Shown piece after piece: positions 36,404 to 48,884 of a DNA stretch of 64,000 bases (its first letter is position 1; each line of letters starts with the position of its first letter). Origin of the DNA: Panulirus ornatus. Lineage: Eukaryota > Arthropoda > Malacostraca > Decapoda > Palinuridae. The stretch spans positions 397,501 through 461,500 of the forward strand of contig NC_092258.1 in assembly GCF_036320965.1 (NCBI RefSeq), written 5' to 3'. The notes under the pieces are model-generated. The model was not told the origin of the DNA. It was given only the letters and a program-made list of their open reading frames with translations, and did no database searches. Made by a program: the position numbers and the translations under genes.

Positions 36404-36475
36404 TGGATGGGCCATTTTTCGTCTGTTTCCTGGCACTACCTTGCTAACGCAGGAAACGGCGATCAAATATAGAAA
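35400..36475 (+). mobile_element. Non-LTR retrotransposon (LINE) 3' portion, degenerate
   Basis: 5'-truncated LINE copy. Bases 35470-35765 encode [21 protein letters not shown]... with the FADD catalytic motif of reverse transcriptase, then [13 protein letters not shown] and KCFRHLGVDLAAKGTME. Compared with the copy at 11955 about 35 bases are deleted near 35760, breaking the frame. From about 35790 a second frame continues to RRALNELNQGM and a stop at 36238, through WFGRMERMSEERLTKRIYVSEVEG and SGRPNWRWKDGVKK. The 3' UTR (36239-36475) contains a (GT)n tract and ends with the family's tail, similar to CTACCTCGCTAACGCGGGA. Not functional. Confidence 0.8.
36371..36401. repeat. (GT)n microsatellite
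   Basis: 15 GT units inside the LINE 3' UTR. Confidence 0.9.
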
Positions 36476-36480
36476 TACAA

Positions 36481-36535
36481 TTTGTGGAAGAGATTACACA
36501 ATTAGGAAGAGAATCCTAACTGTGTAATCCACAAA
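36481..36535. repeat. Inverted repeat (hairpin) just upstream of neurensin-like gene
   Basis: TTTGTGGA-agaga-TTACACAATTAGGA pairs with TCCTAACTGTGTAATCCACAAA around a loop of about six bases; arms of about 22 bases with one mismatch and one 5-base insertion. It sits between the LINE tail and the gene, 110 bases before the ATG. Confidence 0.55.
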
Positions 36536-36572
36536 GACAATACGTCTAACACAGGAGTCTGATCATCCGCAC

Positions 36573-36577
36573 TCAGT
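36573..36577 (+). promoter_or_regulatory. Possible arthropod initiator (TCAGT) upstream of neurensin-like ATG
   Basis: TCAGT, the common arthropod initiator pentamer, lies 70 bases before the ATG, within the only unique DNA between the LINE tail (ends about 36475) and the gene. Five bases occur by chance often, there is no TATA box at the proper distance, and the true transcription start could be an untranslated exon elsewhere. Confidence 0.2.
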
Positions 36578-36644
36578 TCGTTCCCTATCGGCAGGCAGGG
36601 CAGCTGGTCGGCGCGGGTGACGCTGGCCTGGGCCCGCTGCCGCC

Positions 36645-36995
36645 ATGGACGACAGTGAATCAGAAGCCGGGGAGACAGAGCCGCTGGTGCGATCTGGAGG
36701 CAGCCATTCGGGGACGAACGAGGAAGGAGGTGACGGGGCGGCAAGACGAGGCGTGGGCGGCAGCCGACCACTGGGGCGGCATCACTCCAACGTTAAGCCG
36801 CGTCTCTCCCTCGTCCCAGAGAGTAACGAGAAGAGCACCGAGGAGGACCAGGAGCAGCAGCACGAGACACCAGGAGGCAGCAGCATAAAATCTCCTACCC
36901 CACTTTGTCCCTTCTTCGGCGTGAAGAACTACCTCCACCACTTCTATGAGAAGCCAGATGTCAGTGACCCGGCGCTCTACGAGGACCTTACACCG
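36645..36995 (+). CDS. Neurensin-like gene coding exon 1
   Basis: The start codon is in good context (GCCGCCATGG), in GC-rich DNA unlike its surroundings. It gives 117 codons ending LYEDLTP, then donor GTATGT at 36996. It carries the conserved CPFFGVKNYLHHFYE motif at residues 88-102. Translation beyond the donor loses all similarity and becomes low-complexity. A longer upstream start is unlikely because the GC-rich coding composition ends here and a LINE tail lies just upstream. Confidence 0.88.
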
Positions 36996-38227
36996 GTATG
37001 TTTTGTAGGCATCCCAGGTCGTCATCATTGGAGCCAATTTCAAGAAGTGATAATCAATTGTAGTACTGTGATGATCAAACGTTATGATATTAATCCCAAA
37101 AGCATTTCTATTACACACATTTATAAATCAAATTTTATATACATGAGATATTATCATGACAAGAGTAATCCAAGTGGTGATCAGGTTCCCTCGCCAGTCC
37201 ACTGTCACCATGCACACACCCTGACCTCTCAGTCAACCTTTAACCATCAATTTTCTACACATTTCATCATTCCATTATCCTCCTCCTCAACCCCCTGCCA
37301 GAGCCATCCTTCCATCGTTCCTTCACAGTGAGGTTCATTACCACCATTTTCCAACATTATTCATTCATCATCATTACTGTTCGATGACCATCCTTTCATC
37401 AAAAAGACGTTTCCAACACCATCTATTACTATCGTTCTTCTGTCATTAGAATTTAACCACGTTCTTCCTTCACCTGGTCATTTATCACCGGTACTGTTTC
37501 TCACAAGCATCTTTTCCTAAGCATCATTCTTTCACTGCACCATTTGCTCTTTCATTGTCATTATCACTTTCCTATCATCATCCTTCTACTTTCATTAGAC
37601 TTCAGTCAACAATTACTTCTTATAATTATCTTCCATGACCAATATTCATTCATCACTAACCGTCTCCCAAGATGACCATTCTCCTCTCATTACCTTCATC
37701 CTCCAAACAATGTCTTCTTCAACTAATTATCACATCTTTATCCTCCCAAACCCTTCATCAACACATTATCATCCAACCATCTCTATCATCACCACACCAT
37801 TAACCTCCCATCATGCATCTCCCAACATTATCATTACCACCTCATCATCATCATTCCATCGCATATCTTCCAACACCATCATCACTAAATCATCATCCCA
37901 TACCGTATCTCCAAACATTATCATCGCCAAATCATTGATCACATATCTTTCAACATTACGATCACCGTATCATCAGCCTGCCATCACGTACCGCCCAACG
38001 CTATCATCACCATCTCATCAACCTTCTATCATCGTCAGCCTCCCATAAGTGTCTTTTATAATCATTATATATCTACAAGCATCATCCTTCCCTCACAGCT
38101 GCCCTTTTCTACTCACCATCTTTCCTTATGATTATACTTCTAGTGTAATATGGAAAACTCTTGTCACGAACAAAGTACCAATCCAAGGCTGGCCTTCACT
38201 GACAACAAAGAACCAAACAGGAAGATA

Positions 38228-38316
<89 letters not shown>

Positions 38317-39619
38317 GACAAGGAATAAATTCATCCGCCTTAATTCCTACAGTCCCCGACACACACCCACCTACACCCGCCCACAACTACACCCACCCGA
38401 AATAAGTTTGAATGACTAGCGATTCTCGGTGAGACAAAGGTAGGCAAGAGCCAAGAGTAGGCAAGACTCAAGGATGACTAAGAGGAAAGGGTGGGTTAGA
38501 GACATGGGTGAGCAAGAAACAAGGGTGGGCAAGAAAGAAACATGGGCAAAACATAAAGATGGGCAAGAAACAAAGGCTGGTAAGAGACAAGGGTATGCAA
38601 GAAACAAGGGTGAACAAGAGACAAGGGCAGCAAAGAGACAATGCTAAGCAAGAGGCAAAAGTGAACAAGAGACAAGGGCAGACAAGCGACAAGGACGGGT
38701 AAGAGACACGGGCGAGTAAGAAGCAATGGGGTGCAAGAGATAAGAATGTGGATACAGAAAGTAAAGAAATAAAATGTCAGCGTCATCCTTCCATAGCCAT
38801 TATTCGTCCATTACAGTTATCCTCCATCTCATTATCATCATTCTATCACCATAAATTTTCAGTCTCTGTGTTCCTCCAATAATAACCTTCCTTTCTTCAT
38901 GATCTTCATTTCACCACCATTATCCTGGCATCATAATCATGGTGAGTTCACCATCAGCATTTTATCACACTTCAGTCTCACAACTACGGTAGCATTGTCC
39001 CTTCACCACACTCTCTGCAGCGCTGGTCAATACATCTGGCTGGCGTCTGGTACGGAGGGTGAGGGAGGCTCTACCAGCCATCAGTCTGGCACGAAGGCTT
39101 AGGGAGGTTCTACCAGCGACCAACCTGGCACAGAGGGTCAGGGAGGCACTGTTAACCGCCACCAGACTACTGCTTGGGATGAGGGAAGAACTGCCAGCCA
39201 CCAGCCTGGCTAGCATTCTTCCAGCACTATAGTGTAACTACGTAGACTGGGACTGGATGTCATCATCCTATTGAGGGAAGACTCACCGCAGATTTAGAGT
39301 GTCTCCCTTAATGTCATTTGTTGCAATAAGATTTGAAAAGATAAAATTATGAAAAGTCCATAAGATCTGCGGAAGTAAATAGTTGGCATACTGCAGAACA
39401 TTCTAACTTGGATAACTAACATTTTCTATTACACTTCTGTTATGAAGGATATTAAGTAATGTTATTTTATAGTGAAAAGTTAAGCATGTTTTCTGTTCTT
39501 TCTTGACTACAAACAGATGAGCAGTATTCTCGTGCATCATCTGAATACTGTATGACATTACAATTCATTACGAGTTGCATAGTTTTCATCAACACCAAAT
39601 ACTGATTATTAGAAAGCTT

Positions 39620-39686
<67 letters not shown>

Positions 39687-42600
39687 GAATGCTTTACAAA
39701 CATAGCATCATAAGATGGTGACCCAGTGTATGCAAAACCGGTTTAACTGCTTTTAAATCACGAACCAGAATTCATAAGACGAACGACCCACCACTAACAC
39801 CCTTTCCTCACCTTACCCTTCTCACTCACTCACTAATATTCACGGATCCACTCATCTGTCCCCATCCCTCACTCAATTAACCCTCCGCTACCTTCAGTCC
39901 CTCCACCACCTCACCATTGACACCCCTATTCCCTACCACTTACTCACTCTTCATAAATTCACGCCACTCTCCTGCTGCTCTTCCCAGGGTGAGCAGGTGT
40001 TCCTGGTGAAGCAGGGTGACAGTGGGTGCTCCTCCTCCGTCTTCCGGCTGTCGCTGGTCCTCGGAGGTCTGCTCCTGCTCCTGGGGGTCGTCGCTTTCGT
40101 AGTTGCCGCCTGCGCTGCCCGCAGGACTGTCGTCGTCGGTCAGGTGAGATGTGGCTCTCCCAGAAACCACAGACCGATGGCTAACTGTGTGGTCTGCGGT
40201 GGGTCTTCATATTTCTAATGTAAATGGGTCAATAGAAGATGCATTGTGATGTGGTGCATATCGAAACTTGGCATGTCACGTATTTTCAAACATAAGCATC
40301 AGCTCCTGAAATCTTAATTCATCTTTACCAGTTCGAGAAATTTATCAAATGAGGAACAGAGAGCGAATATATTAAGCACAATAGAACAACGTAAGCAGAA
40401 AGAATTTGTGAAACGTATTATGTTGATGATGAAAGTTTCCAAGGTTTATGTACAATAGATTTGCCGAAGACATCTAAAACTAAAAAAAAAGAAAATGATA
40501 AAGATAATGTTTTACAGAGCAAAAAAATATCCATAGTCTTCCCGTAGAATGTACCAAAAAATCAGCACAAATAAAGAAGCTGATCCCTCACTGCTCACCC
40601 CAACACGTCAGTGACCAGACGTCCAACTCAATTTCAAGTAATGAAACAATGCAAGAAAAACATTCTATTACACCAGTGAAATTGATTCCCCTGGTAATGA
40701 CGATGTGTCATGCTGGTTATACTGGCCTTACTGCTGGCTCAGTGTGTTCCGGACCAGCATTGTCTTCCCGCCACTAGCCAACCTCTAACGTAGTATATGG
40801 CAACAGTTAACACAGGTTAAACCCTCAGTTCTGTTCTATTTTCATATTCGTACGCTCTCAGAGCAATAGTCTGTCCCACCCACAATTTAGCAGTCTCTCT
40901 ATGTTCTTTCTTCGAAACTTTCTGATTTGCTTCCATCTCTCTGGCGCTAAATCTCTTATTCTTTTCTAGCCAGCGAACAAAAATCTAGGATGCACTTCTC
41001 ATATGGTAAGCCATTCTATTAATTTCTTTGAAATACAAGGAAATTCCCTCTGCATCTAAGTCATCAAGATGCCGTCTCAACTAATACATGGAGATTCCTT
41101 CTCCATCTAAGACATAAAGATTTCCTCTCCATCTAAATATACGGAGATTCCCTCTCCACGGAGATTCTCTTCCATCTAATCTTTGAATTGCATACATTCA
41201 AGGTTCCATCCGGGTACCTTGAAAATGGATATTCTTTCTTGGTGTTTCAAGAGCTCTTGAAAAAAAGAGAAAGTATTTGATTTCTTTTCACTAGTTGAAG
41301 AAACTCAGATGAAATGCCTTGTAAATGTTCCAAAAACTTTCGTACTGAGTGTATATTTTGTTGTCTACGTTTTTTATTTACATTTCTCTCAATTCTTTAT
41401 ACAAAAACATTAGTTTCGATGTTTTCTTACATCCTTTTTTAATTACACGAAATACTACTCAGTGGAAGAAAAATGATGTCCACCTTAGTTATTTTTAAGT
41501 TTCAGGCATCGAATGCTGAGTACATTTCTTTGCGAGCAGATGTAATTGATTTATGAAGCTTTCTTGTAGTAGCCATCTTAAGACATTAAAATGTGTAAAC
41601 GAAGTACAGTGTGCGCGGTAACAACCCAAGGGAAACCCTCCTTAGCATTTCATGGACTTTCCTTACACATCCAGTCTGAAAATCGCCGGGGCGCCGCATC
41701 CCTGCCTATAGCACATTTGTTGTTTGTGGCCGAGGATACTGCGGCCATAGCAATGAAAAGGTTCGTCATGTTAGTAGATTTAATGATATATCCACTGGGT
41801 AGTAAACATCAGTAAGGTCATCCAGATATTCACTGGGAAGTAAACATCAGTAAGGTCATCCAGATATTCACTATTTAGTAAACATGAGTAAGGTCATCCA
41901 GATACCCACTGGGTAGTAAACATCAATAAGGTCGTCCAGATATCCACTGGGTAGTAAACATCAATAAGGTCATCCAGATATCCACTGGGTAGTAAACATC
42001 AGTAAGGTCATCCAGATATTCACTGGGAAGTAAACATCAGTAAGGTCATCCAGATATCCGCTGGGTAGTAGACATCAATAAGACCACCGAGATATGAAGG
42101 GGGTAGTACACTATAGTAAGGTTCATAGGTATCCACTTGGTAGTGCCTATTAGAATGATTTATGAGATAATTATGAGAGTTTTACACATTCGTAAGGTTT
42201 TCCGAGATTTCTGTTTGTTTGTTCACATAGGTTCATGAAATGTCCCTAGGTATCGTTTGAATCGGCTGAAATGGAAGTAACTGGCCGACTACTAACAGTG
42301 ACCTACAGGGCAGGCTGTGGTTAACAGAATCAGCTTACTTATGTCAGTCCATCAGGAACGTGGCGTTTCCGACAAAGTAATGCTCACACCTTGGAGTATT
42401 ACATCTCTAACTGTTGTAAAATCAGTGAGTTCAGAGATGATGCTTGTCAAACATTACAAGATATGTGCACACATTCAATCATAACAGTGTTCTACCTCAG
42501 ATGCTTGAAAAGTATCATAAGTTTGCTTATTGAAAATAGTTCTTTTCTTATTCATCTAGATATGTAATACGATCACTGATGTTCAAGTGTTGTAAACTTA

Positions 42601-45600
42601 AAATTTTTCTCACTATTTAGACTATAACGTATTTCAATCAATGAGGCCCAGTCTCTGGACCTTTCGTGCATTCTGTACCTACAATAGGATCGGTAAGAGT
42701 GCACAGTAATGTAGCCGCACTTGAAACAAAAATCAAAATCAATCTCCTCAGGACGGAGGGGTGTTTGTGTTGGACCGAGCGGCCTCGGCCCACAACGCCC
42801 AAGTGGACGCCTTGCTCCTCGTGGGTCTTGTTGCCGTTACTCTAGGCTCCACCGTCGTCGCCGCTGCCCTCATCTCACGCACCTTCTGCTCGAAACCTGA
42901 AGAACTTCCCTACCATTACCGGTGAGTGGCCCAGCGCACTCCAGCGCCAGCATACCTTCTCACTGTAGAAGTCAACTTGTTCCAGTTCTGCAAACCATTA
43001 CCGTAGCGAGGTGCAGCTTCATCCTCCCTTTTTATTGCGATCATCTGTTTATCTCATAGTTTCTGATGTCTTTTCCATAGCTTCATTTATATGTTCCAGA
43101 TACTTGTTCATCTGTGTGTGATTCCTTCCCCACTAATCCCTTAACCTCTCCCTCCATTTATGCTTCAGACTACGATGTGCACCGTGAAGATCTTCCATGT
43201 CTGTCGAATTCAAGGTCTCATTTTTGTCTCACACATTCCCATGGATATGTTACAAATACTTCCTCTCGTTTGTTTCTTTCCTATCTCTCTATTCATTCCA
43301 AACTTGCCAAATTTGTTTGTTTTAAAGTCTCTGTCCAAATGATACGTAAGCACTTGATTTGTGTTTGCAAAACGACTCGTAAATCTTCATTTTTGTTTAT
43401 TCCCACTCTCTATCCTGTGCTTAACTCTGAGACCTCCTTGCTTGCCTGCCCCCTTTATATTCCAAAGACTCGTGAGTGCATCACAATATTTTTCTACCAA
43501 CGCATGCTTTGAATTTAATCCAGATCCTTTTTATTTCCTTGATGCTCCATACCCTTATAGTCACTGTCTTCAAGATATTCATTTTTGTTCCAGACAATCT
43601 TTTGCCTTCATCTGCTGAATCTCTCCTCCTTCGTGATCTAAATCCATGAGAATATTACGTGTTTAAGGGCTTCTATAGTATGTATAGATTCTAGATGCGT
43701 GTCCAGCCCTTGTGTATTTCAGACTCCTGACTTTGTGTATGTATTACAGTTACTTCTGTATGTATTCCAGACTCTCTTTTCTCATGTAATATAATGGCGT
43801 CTCCCTTCCCCGCCCGTCCTCGGGAGGGTTACAAGGCTTTTTTGCTCCGTGTCTTAATTACTCCTGCTCCCATGTGTGCTGCAGACCCCTGAACCCAGTA
43901 GATCTTCAGAATGCTTTCTTGCTAAGAGATCCAGACGCCAACCATATATGCAGATATGCTCCATGCCTTAGGCTACTGTGAGCATTCATAACTTGCTTCA
44001 ACTGCGAACCTCTGCTATTTTCTTTTTTTTTTCTGGAATCCTCACAGACTTGCATATTCAAAACTCTCCCCAGCTGCCAGATCTGCCCATTCTGTGTTCC
44101 GCACTCTTAACTATACGTATATCAAAACCCCGTCTCCTACTGTCTCCTACACCCTACCCAATTGTCGGTTCTAGATCTATGTGTTCTTGTAAGTTTCCCA
44201 GAGCTCCCTACTTAGTTGAACTCTAGATCCTCCCATGTGTGTTTTGCACAACTTGGACCCATATTTAAGTTGGCTTTTTAACAGACAATATTCGAGCCTT
44301 GTTTGAATTCCAGATTTCTGTTTCTATATCCATTTCAGATATTTGTCCTCACGTGGGTTTCCAACCCTTATTCCTTTTGTATTTGTTCCTGTTACCACCA
44401 ATGACCTGAACTCCAAAATTAATATGTTTCAAATTCTTCCATCTTTGTGCTTTTGACCAATTAACCCGAATTTATGTTGGCTATCTTGACACCATTTGTC
44501 CGCCCTACACCCATGACCTCATTATGTATTCTAGATCTGCGTTCATCCCTCTTTGCGTATTCAAGTATAATTATGTCTAAAATCCTTTTGTGACTTCTTT
44601 AGCAATTAACTGGCTCTTTTGTATTTTGAACTCAAATCTCTCATGCTCGTTTAAGGCACTTGGTAGTTTTTGGTTCCAGAAACTTGCCTCCCTACATACT
44701 TTCTAGACTCTTGCCTCCCTGATATGTTCAAGACCCTTGTCTCCTTTGTACGTTCCAGACTCATGTCCCCTCATACAGTCCAGTCCCTTACGTTCCTCAC
44801 ACCTCCCAGACCCTAGAGTTCCTCATACTTTCCAGACCCACTCCTTCACATGTTCCAGACCTTTGCCTCCCTCATACGTCCAAGACACTTACTCCTCTCA
44901 TACGTTCCCTAACCTTAAACTCCCTTACAGATTTGGCAACATAACTCTTCTTGTGTTTCTCGACAGTCTAACGGTAAAATGATACAAACAAATTATCTGT
45001 AATAGATACACAGACGCAAAACTGCCTAAAACGGCGTAGTAGAAAAACGCCGCCCTTGATAGCAATTTCCGCAGGTCGCGTTTATGAAGGAAATTAGAAA
45101 TACCACTTTTATGTCTTACACCAGTTACAAGGCCGAACATTTTATATCAGTTACGAGGCTTGGTCATTTTCATCAGTTAGGAGATCAAAAGTCATCGACA
45201 TCGTTTACAAGATTAAGATCTATCTATTTCGATGACGATGCCAAGAGCCATTTACATCAGTTAGGAGACGAAGAACCATTTACACTAATTACATGGACGA
45301 GAGTCATTTGCAACTGTCATCTATAATCAGTTACATAGGCCAAGAGCCACTTGCACTAATATTGAAGCCAAATCACTTCCAATAGTAACACTGGTTGCCA
45401 TTTATCTAGTTTAATTAGATATGATGAGCTATGAATATACCTATGAATATGGCGATTCTAGCTACAAAATGGATCTGGCACAAGATCATCCTTGGTGTGA
45501 AATGCCTGTATGAAATGATAATTGTGGACCCTGGAAATTGGAAATGAACCATGAGGAAGGAGGACAACTGGTGTGTTTCCCCCGTATTACTTAAAAACAT

Positions 45601-46995
45601 CGAAAAAATGCAATTTTCCTAAGAAATAGCGAAACAATGCATAGATAGCAATGAGCTGTGGACCTTTTGTTTACATTTGTTTGATTGCGGTAAATTGTGG
45701 CTATTGGCTGCGACTGTATGCAAATGCTAGTTATCAGGACGTAAGCTTGTTTCCCTTCAGTGTCAGGTCGCAGGGTTCTTCCTACCCACCTGAAAACAGT
45801 CTCTTGAAATTGTGTGAAAGAGTTTCTTAGATATTCATTTTGATAGAATGAGCGTTACGTTTCACGGCTCCTTCATACATAGTTATGATACAACTTTTCG
45901 TGTATGGTAGCATAACTACATTTTAGAAAGAACTTTGAGAAGGAATCACCCCTTATAACGTGATAACAAAATGCCTCATCATAAACTATGTAGCAAAACC
46001 TTCCTTGCAGGTACTGATGCTGATATCAACGTAAATTCTGTATCAACGCTCGTCTGAGTCAGAAAAGTTGTATCCAGTCATTACAGAGGTATTGCCCCGG
46101 GCTGACGTCATCCTTCAGTCTAATCATTATGTATTCTAATATTCTTCCTCTACAATGTTGTATAATATTGCACACAATCATTACCACGTTTGCCATACTA
46201 TTGCACAGGTGTTTACCATCTTTTGTCTGCTGGTTATAGGTTCATCAGTCAATGTTATACTTACTGATTGATGAAAGTAATAGTTTTAAGCTAAGGCATG
46301 CATACTACAGTCTTCCACTTTGGACCTTCGCTAAGTTAAATCTAGTTTCTAAGGATTTATAGCAACATTGTCATCACTTTTCACTGTGATAATGATCACA
46401 AGAATACTTATTAGCATCATAGTCAGGTTTTTAGTGTTATTATTCACAGGAATTGTCTGTAGTTATGCAGATATAAGTATTAGAATTAAATTTAACAAGT
46501 TGATCGAAAAGTAGTCTGTAACATTCACCAATGAACAACTTCAACATTAACAACTAAACTGTGAGCAATACCTGAACTTTTGACAGGCTTGTGAGAAACT
46601 TAAGATTCTCATTTGTGACCAATTGTTACCATATAATCATGATCTGGATATCATATCTTTCTTTTAATAACTAGATGATACTTTGTTGTAAGTCTGTACT
46701 GGTGATGACTGTCTGCTGATACAGAGCGTCTCATTATGAAGTGTTTGATAATGATGAGTATCTGTCTGTGATGCGCCTGATGATATTGTGTGTCTGCTGG
46801 TGATGTGTCTGCTGCTACTGGGTTCTGCTGGTGCTAACTGCCTTCTGGCTCCTTAGGGCTGGTCAATTCATAACGGAGCCGCCTGTCACCCCCGTGGACA
46901 AGAAGGTTCCTGTGACAGAACGCGTGACGCAGGTGCAGCCTGTCTGGGGCGTTCCCAGTTACACCACCGTTAGGAACCTCATGCCTCTCCCGTGA
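36645..46995 (+). CDS. Neurensin-like two-pass membrane protein, complete coding sequence
   Basis: Coding exons are 36645-36995, 39988-40143, 42752-42921 and 46857-46995, together 816 bases, giving 271 residues and a TGA stop. All junctions are GT-AG with agreeing phases (0,0,2). Residues 1-87 are acidic and low in structure. Residues 88-102 (CPFFGVKNYLHHFYE) match the neurensin core, followed by an acidic ALYEDL. Transmembrane segment 1 is about 138-161 and segment 2 about 190-211, separated by a loop containing VFVLDRAASAHNAQVDALL, which corresponds to the family's second conserved block. The tail carries KKVPVTERVTQVQPV, resembling the end of vertebrate neurensin-1. Vertebrate neurensins sit in neuronal vesicle membranes; the same role here is inferred. 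No frameshift or broken residue is seen. Confidence 0.88.
38229..38313. repeat. (GA)n microsatellite
   Basis: About 42 units, intron 1 of the neurensin-like gene. Confidence 0.95.
38430..38740. repeat. Degenerate minisatellite, about 18-bp unit
   Basis: Repeats of GGGCAAGAGACAAGGGTG with many substitutions; open on both strands. Confidence 0.75.
39030..39215. repeat. Degenerate minisatellite, about 47-bp unit
   Basis: Four diverged copies of CTGGCACGGAGGGTGAGGGA plus GGCTCTACCAGCCATCAG. Confidence 0.65.
39622..39683. repeat. (AC)n microsatellite
   Basis: 31 AC units, 300 bases before exon 2 of the neurensin-like gene. Confidence 0.95.
39988..40143 (+). CDS. Neurensin-like gene coding exon 2 (transmembrane segment 1)
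   Basis: Acceptor CTGCTGCTCTTCCCAG, donor GTGAGA at 40144. The 52 codons include SSSVFRLSLVLGG followed by an 18-residue hydrophobic stretch and ARRTVVVGQ. Codons are strongly G/C-ending, as in exons 1, 3 and 4. Confidence 0.88.
40144..42751 (+). other. Neurensin-like intron 2
   Basis: Unique AT-rich DNA except for the 38-bp minisatellite. Confidence 0.8.
41790..42150. repeat. Minisatellite, 38-bp unit
   Basis: Units spaced exactly 38 bases from 41793 (TCCACTGGGTAGTAAACATC plus AGTAAGGTCATCCAGATA); seven good copies and two decaying ones at the right. Confidence 0.92.
42752..42921 (+). CDS. Neurensin-like gene coding exon 3 (transmembrane segment 2)
   Basis: Acceptor AATCTCCTCAG, donor GTGAGT at 42922. 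It encodes DGGVFVLDRAASAHNAQVDA, then a second hydrophobic segment (LLLVGLVAVTLGSTVVAAAL) and ISRTFCSKPEELPYHY. It ends in phase 2, completed to Arg226 by the next exon. The D-x-A-x-x-x-N-x-x-(V/L)-D arrangement before the second segment matches neurensins. Confidence 0.88.
42922..46856 (+). other. Neurensin-like intron 3
   Basis: 43100-44930 is pyrimidine-rich on the plus strand, with loose ATGTTCCAGACCC-type repeats at 44680-44930; 45105-45410 holds diverged CATCAGTTAGGAGAC-type repeats of about 33 bp. Confidence 0.75.
46857..46995 (+). CDS. Neurensin-like gene coding exon 4 (C-terminal tail and stop)
   Basis: Acceptor CTTCTGGCTCCTTAG, stop TGA at 46993-46995. It encodes AGQFITEPPVTPVDKKVPVTERVTQVQPVWGVPSYTTVRNLMPLP, a soluble proline/valine-rich tail with probable phosphorylatable Thr/Tyr residues. 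It is in frame with exon 3. Confidence 0.85.
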
Positions 46996-47740
46996 TCCCA
47001 ACCAATGCTTTCCACAGAACCAGCTGCAGGTGGACCTTTAACTTCCATCAAGGTACAGCATGGTGTCGCACTTTCACACATTACTGTTTGTTCTTCGGAG
47101 CAGGATGGAAACTTGACTTCTCACATACCAAGTCCTTAATGAAACGTTGCTAAAGTTGACTCCTGACACCTTTCACACCAAGGGGAAGAATCGTCTTATC
47201 ATCGTATACAAGGTGTTAATCAACTTCCATTAAATATCGACTATTACTTATAAAACAACAAATTGCTTGAAATATCTTTGCTATAGAATCAACTTGTAAT
47301 CAGCAAAACATTCGTTTTCACGAGTCAGCTTGTATAGCAACTAGTCCTCCAGGTCCGAGAAGATACTGTGGGTTTAGCGGAAAGGAATCATACTCTTTAT
47401 GATACGTCCTCCTATTTCCTGCTGCTCGGATGATGACAGTCACTGTCTTTGTGCCATAACTTGTTAGACGTTTATCAACGATTGGTAGAAAATACTTTTT
47501 TAATGTGCCATCAGTTATACCTAGTCCACATAAAGTTAAACTACCAAGTCCATTTGCATTACATATGTATGTAAATTATTTTTTACAAGCATTGCATTTT
47601 TATATACAAACTAATTACTGAAATATAAGCAAGAACTTCCGTTTTCTATATTAAGTAGTATAATATTTATAAAAACGCAGTTTTCTTGTCTATTCACCGT
47701 TTTCCAATTCTTATCAATAAAGCTACCACCACCAAGATTA
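46996..47740 (+). other. Probable 3' UTR of the neurensin-like gene
   Basis: AT-rich sequence after the stop with no long frame and no recognised repeat, ending near the candidate poly(A) signal. Extent inferred only. Confidence 0.35.
47716..47721 (+). promoter_or_regulatory. Candidate polyadenylation signal AATAAA of neurensin-like gene
   Basis: The canonical hexamer lies about 720 bases after the stop codon, in AT-rich DNA, and I see no earlier exact AATAAA after the stop. It would give a 3' UTR of about 740 bases. Confidence 0.35.
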
Positions 47741-48058
47741 TCATATGACCGGTAATCAAAAACAGACTTAACTACTCTTTTACTTAGAGATGATATTAAT
47801 CATTGTTTTGAAGTACACTAAAGAAGATTTGACAGTGGATCATGGCACCTGGCGCTGCATTCAGTGATAGATCATTATATGAGCACAGTAAGAGCTGGAA
47901 TATGATCAGCTCGAACATATACCGAAAGAAAGATATTATATCAAGTTGTGTGAAAGCTGTGTTATTAAAGAGAAATCTAAAATATCTGTCCACAAACCTG
48001 GAACCTTGTCTTAAAATGGAATCTAGATAACTTATGACAAATTGTATGTCAGAAGATG

Positions 48059-48578
<520 letters not shown>

Positions 48579-48653
<75 letters not shown>

Positions 48654-48656
48654 TAT
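48579..48656. repeat. (AT)n microsatellite
   Basis: 38 units; right side of the palindromic element. Confidence 0.95.
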
Positions 48657-48753
48657 CCTAAATTACTTAAATGTATAATGTCAATGTTCCTTAACCATTT
48701 ATACAAGTGTCTATGATGTGTCTCAAACCAAGATGACTTATACTGTTGTTTTG

Positions 48754-48884
<131 letters not shown>

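Larger units (their letters stand above)
36996..39987 (+). other. Neurensin-like intron 1
   Basis: Holds a CAT/ATC-rich stretch (37380-38050), a (GA)n tract and two minisatellites listed separately. No alternative exon seen. Confidence 0.75.
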
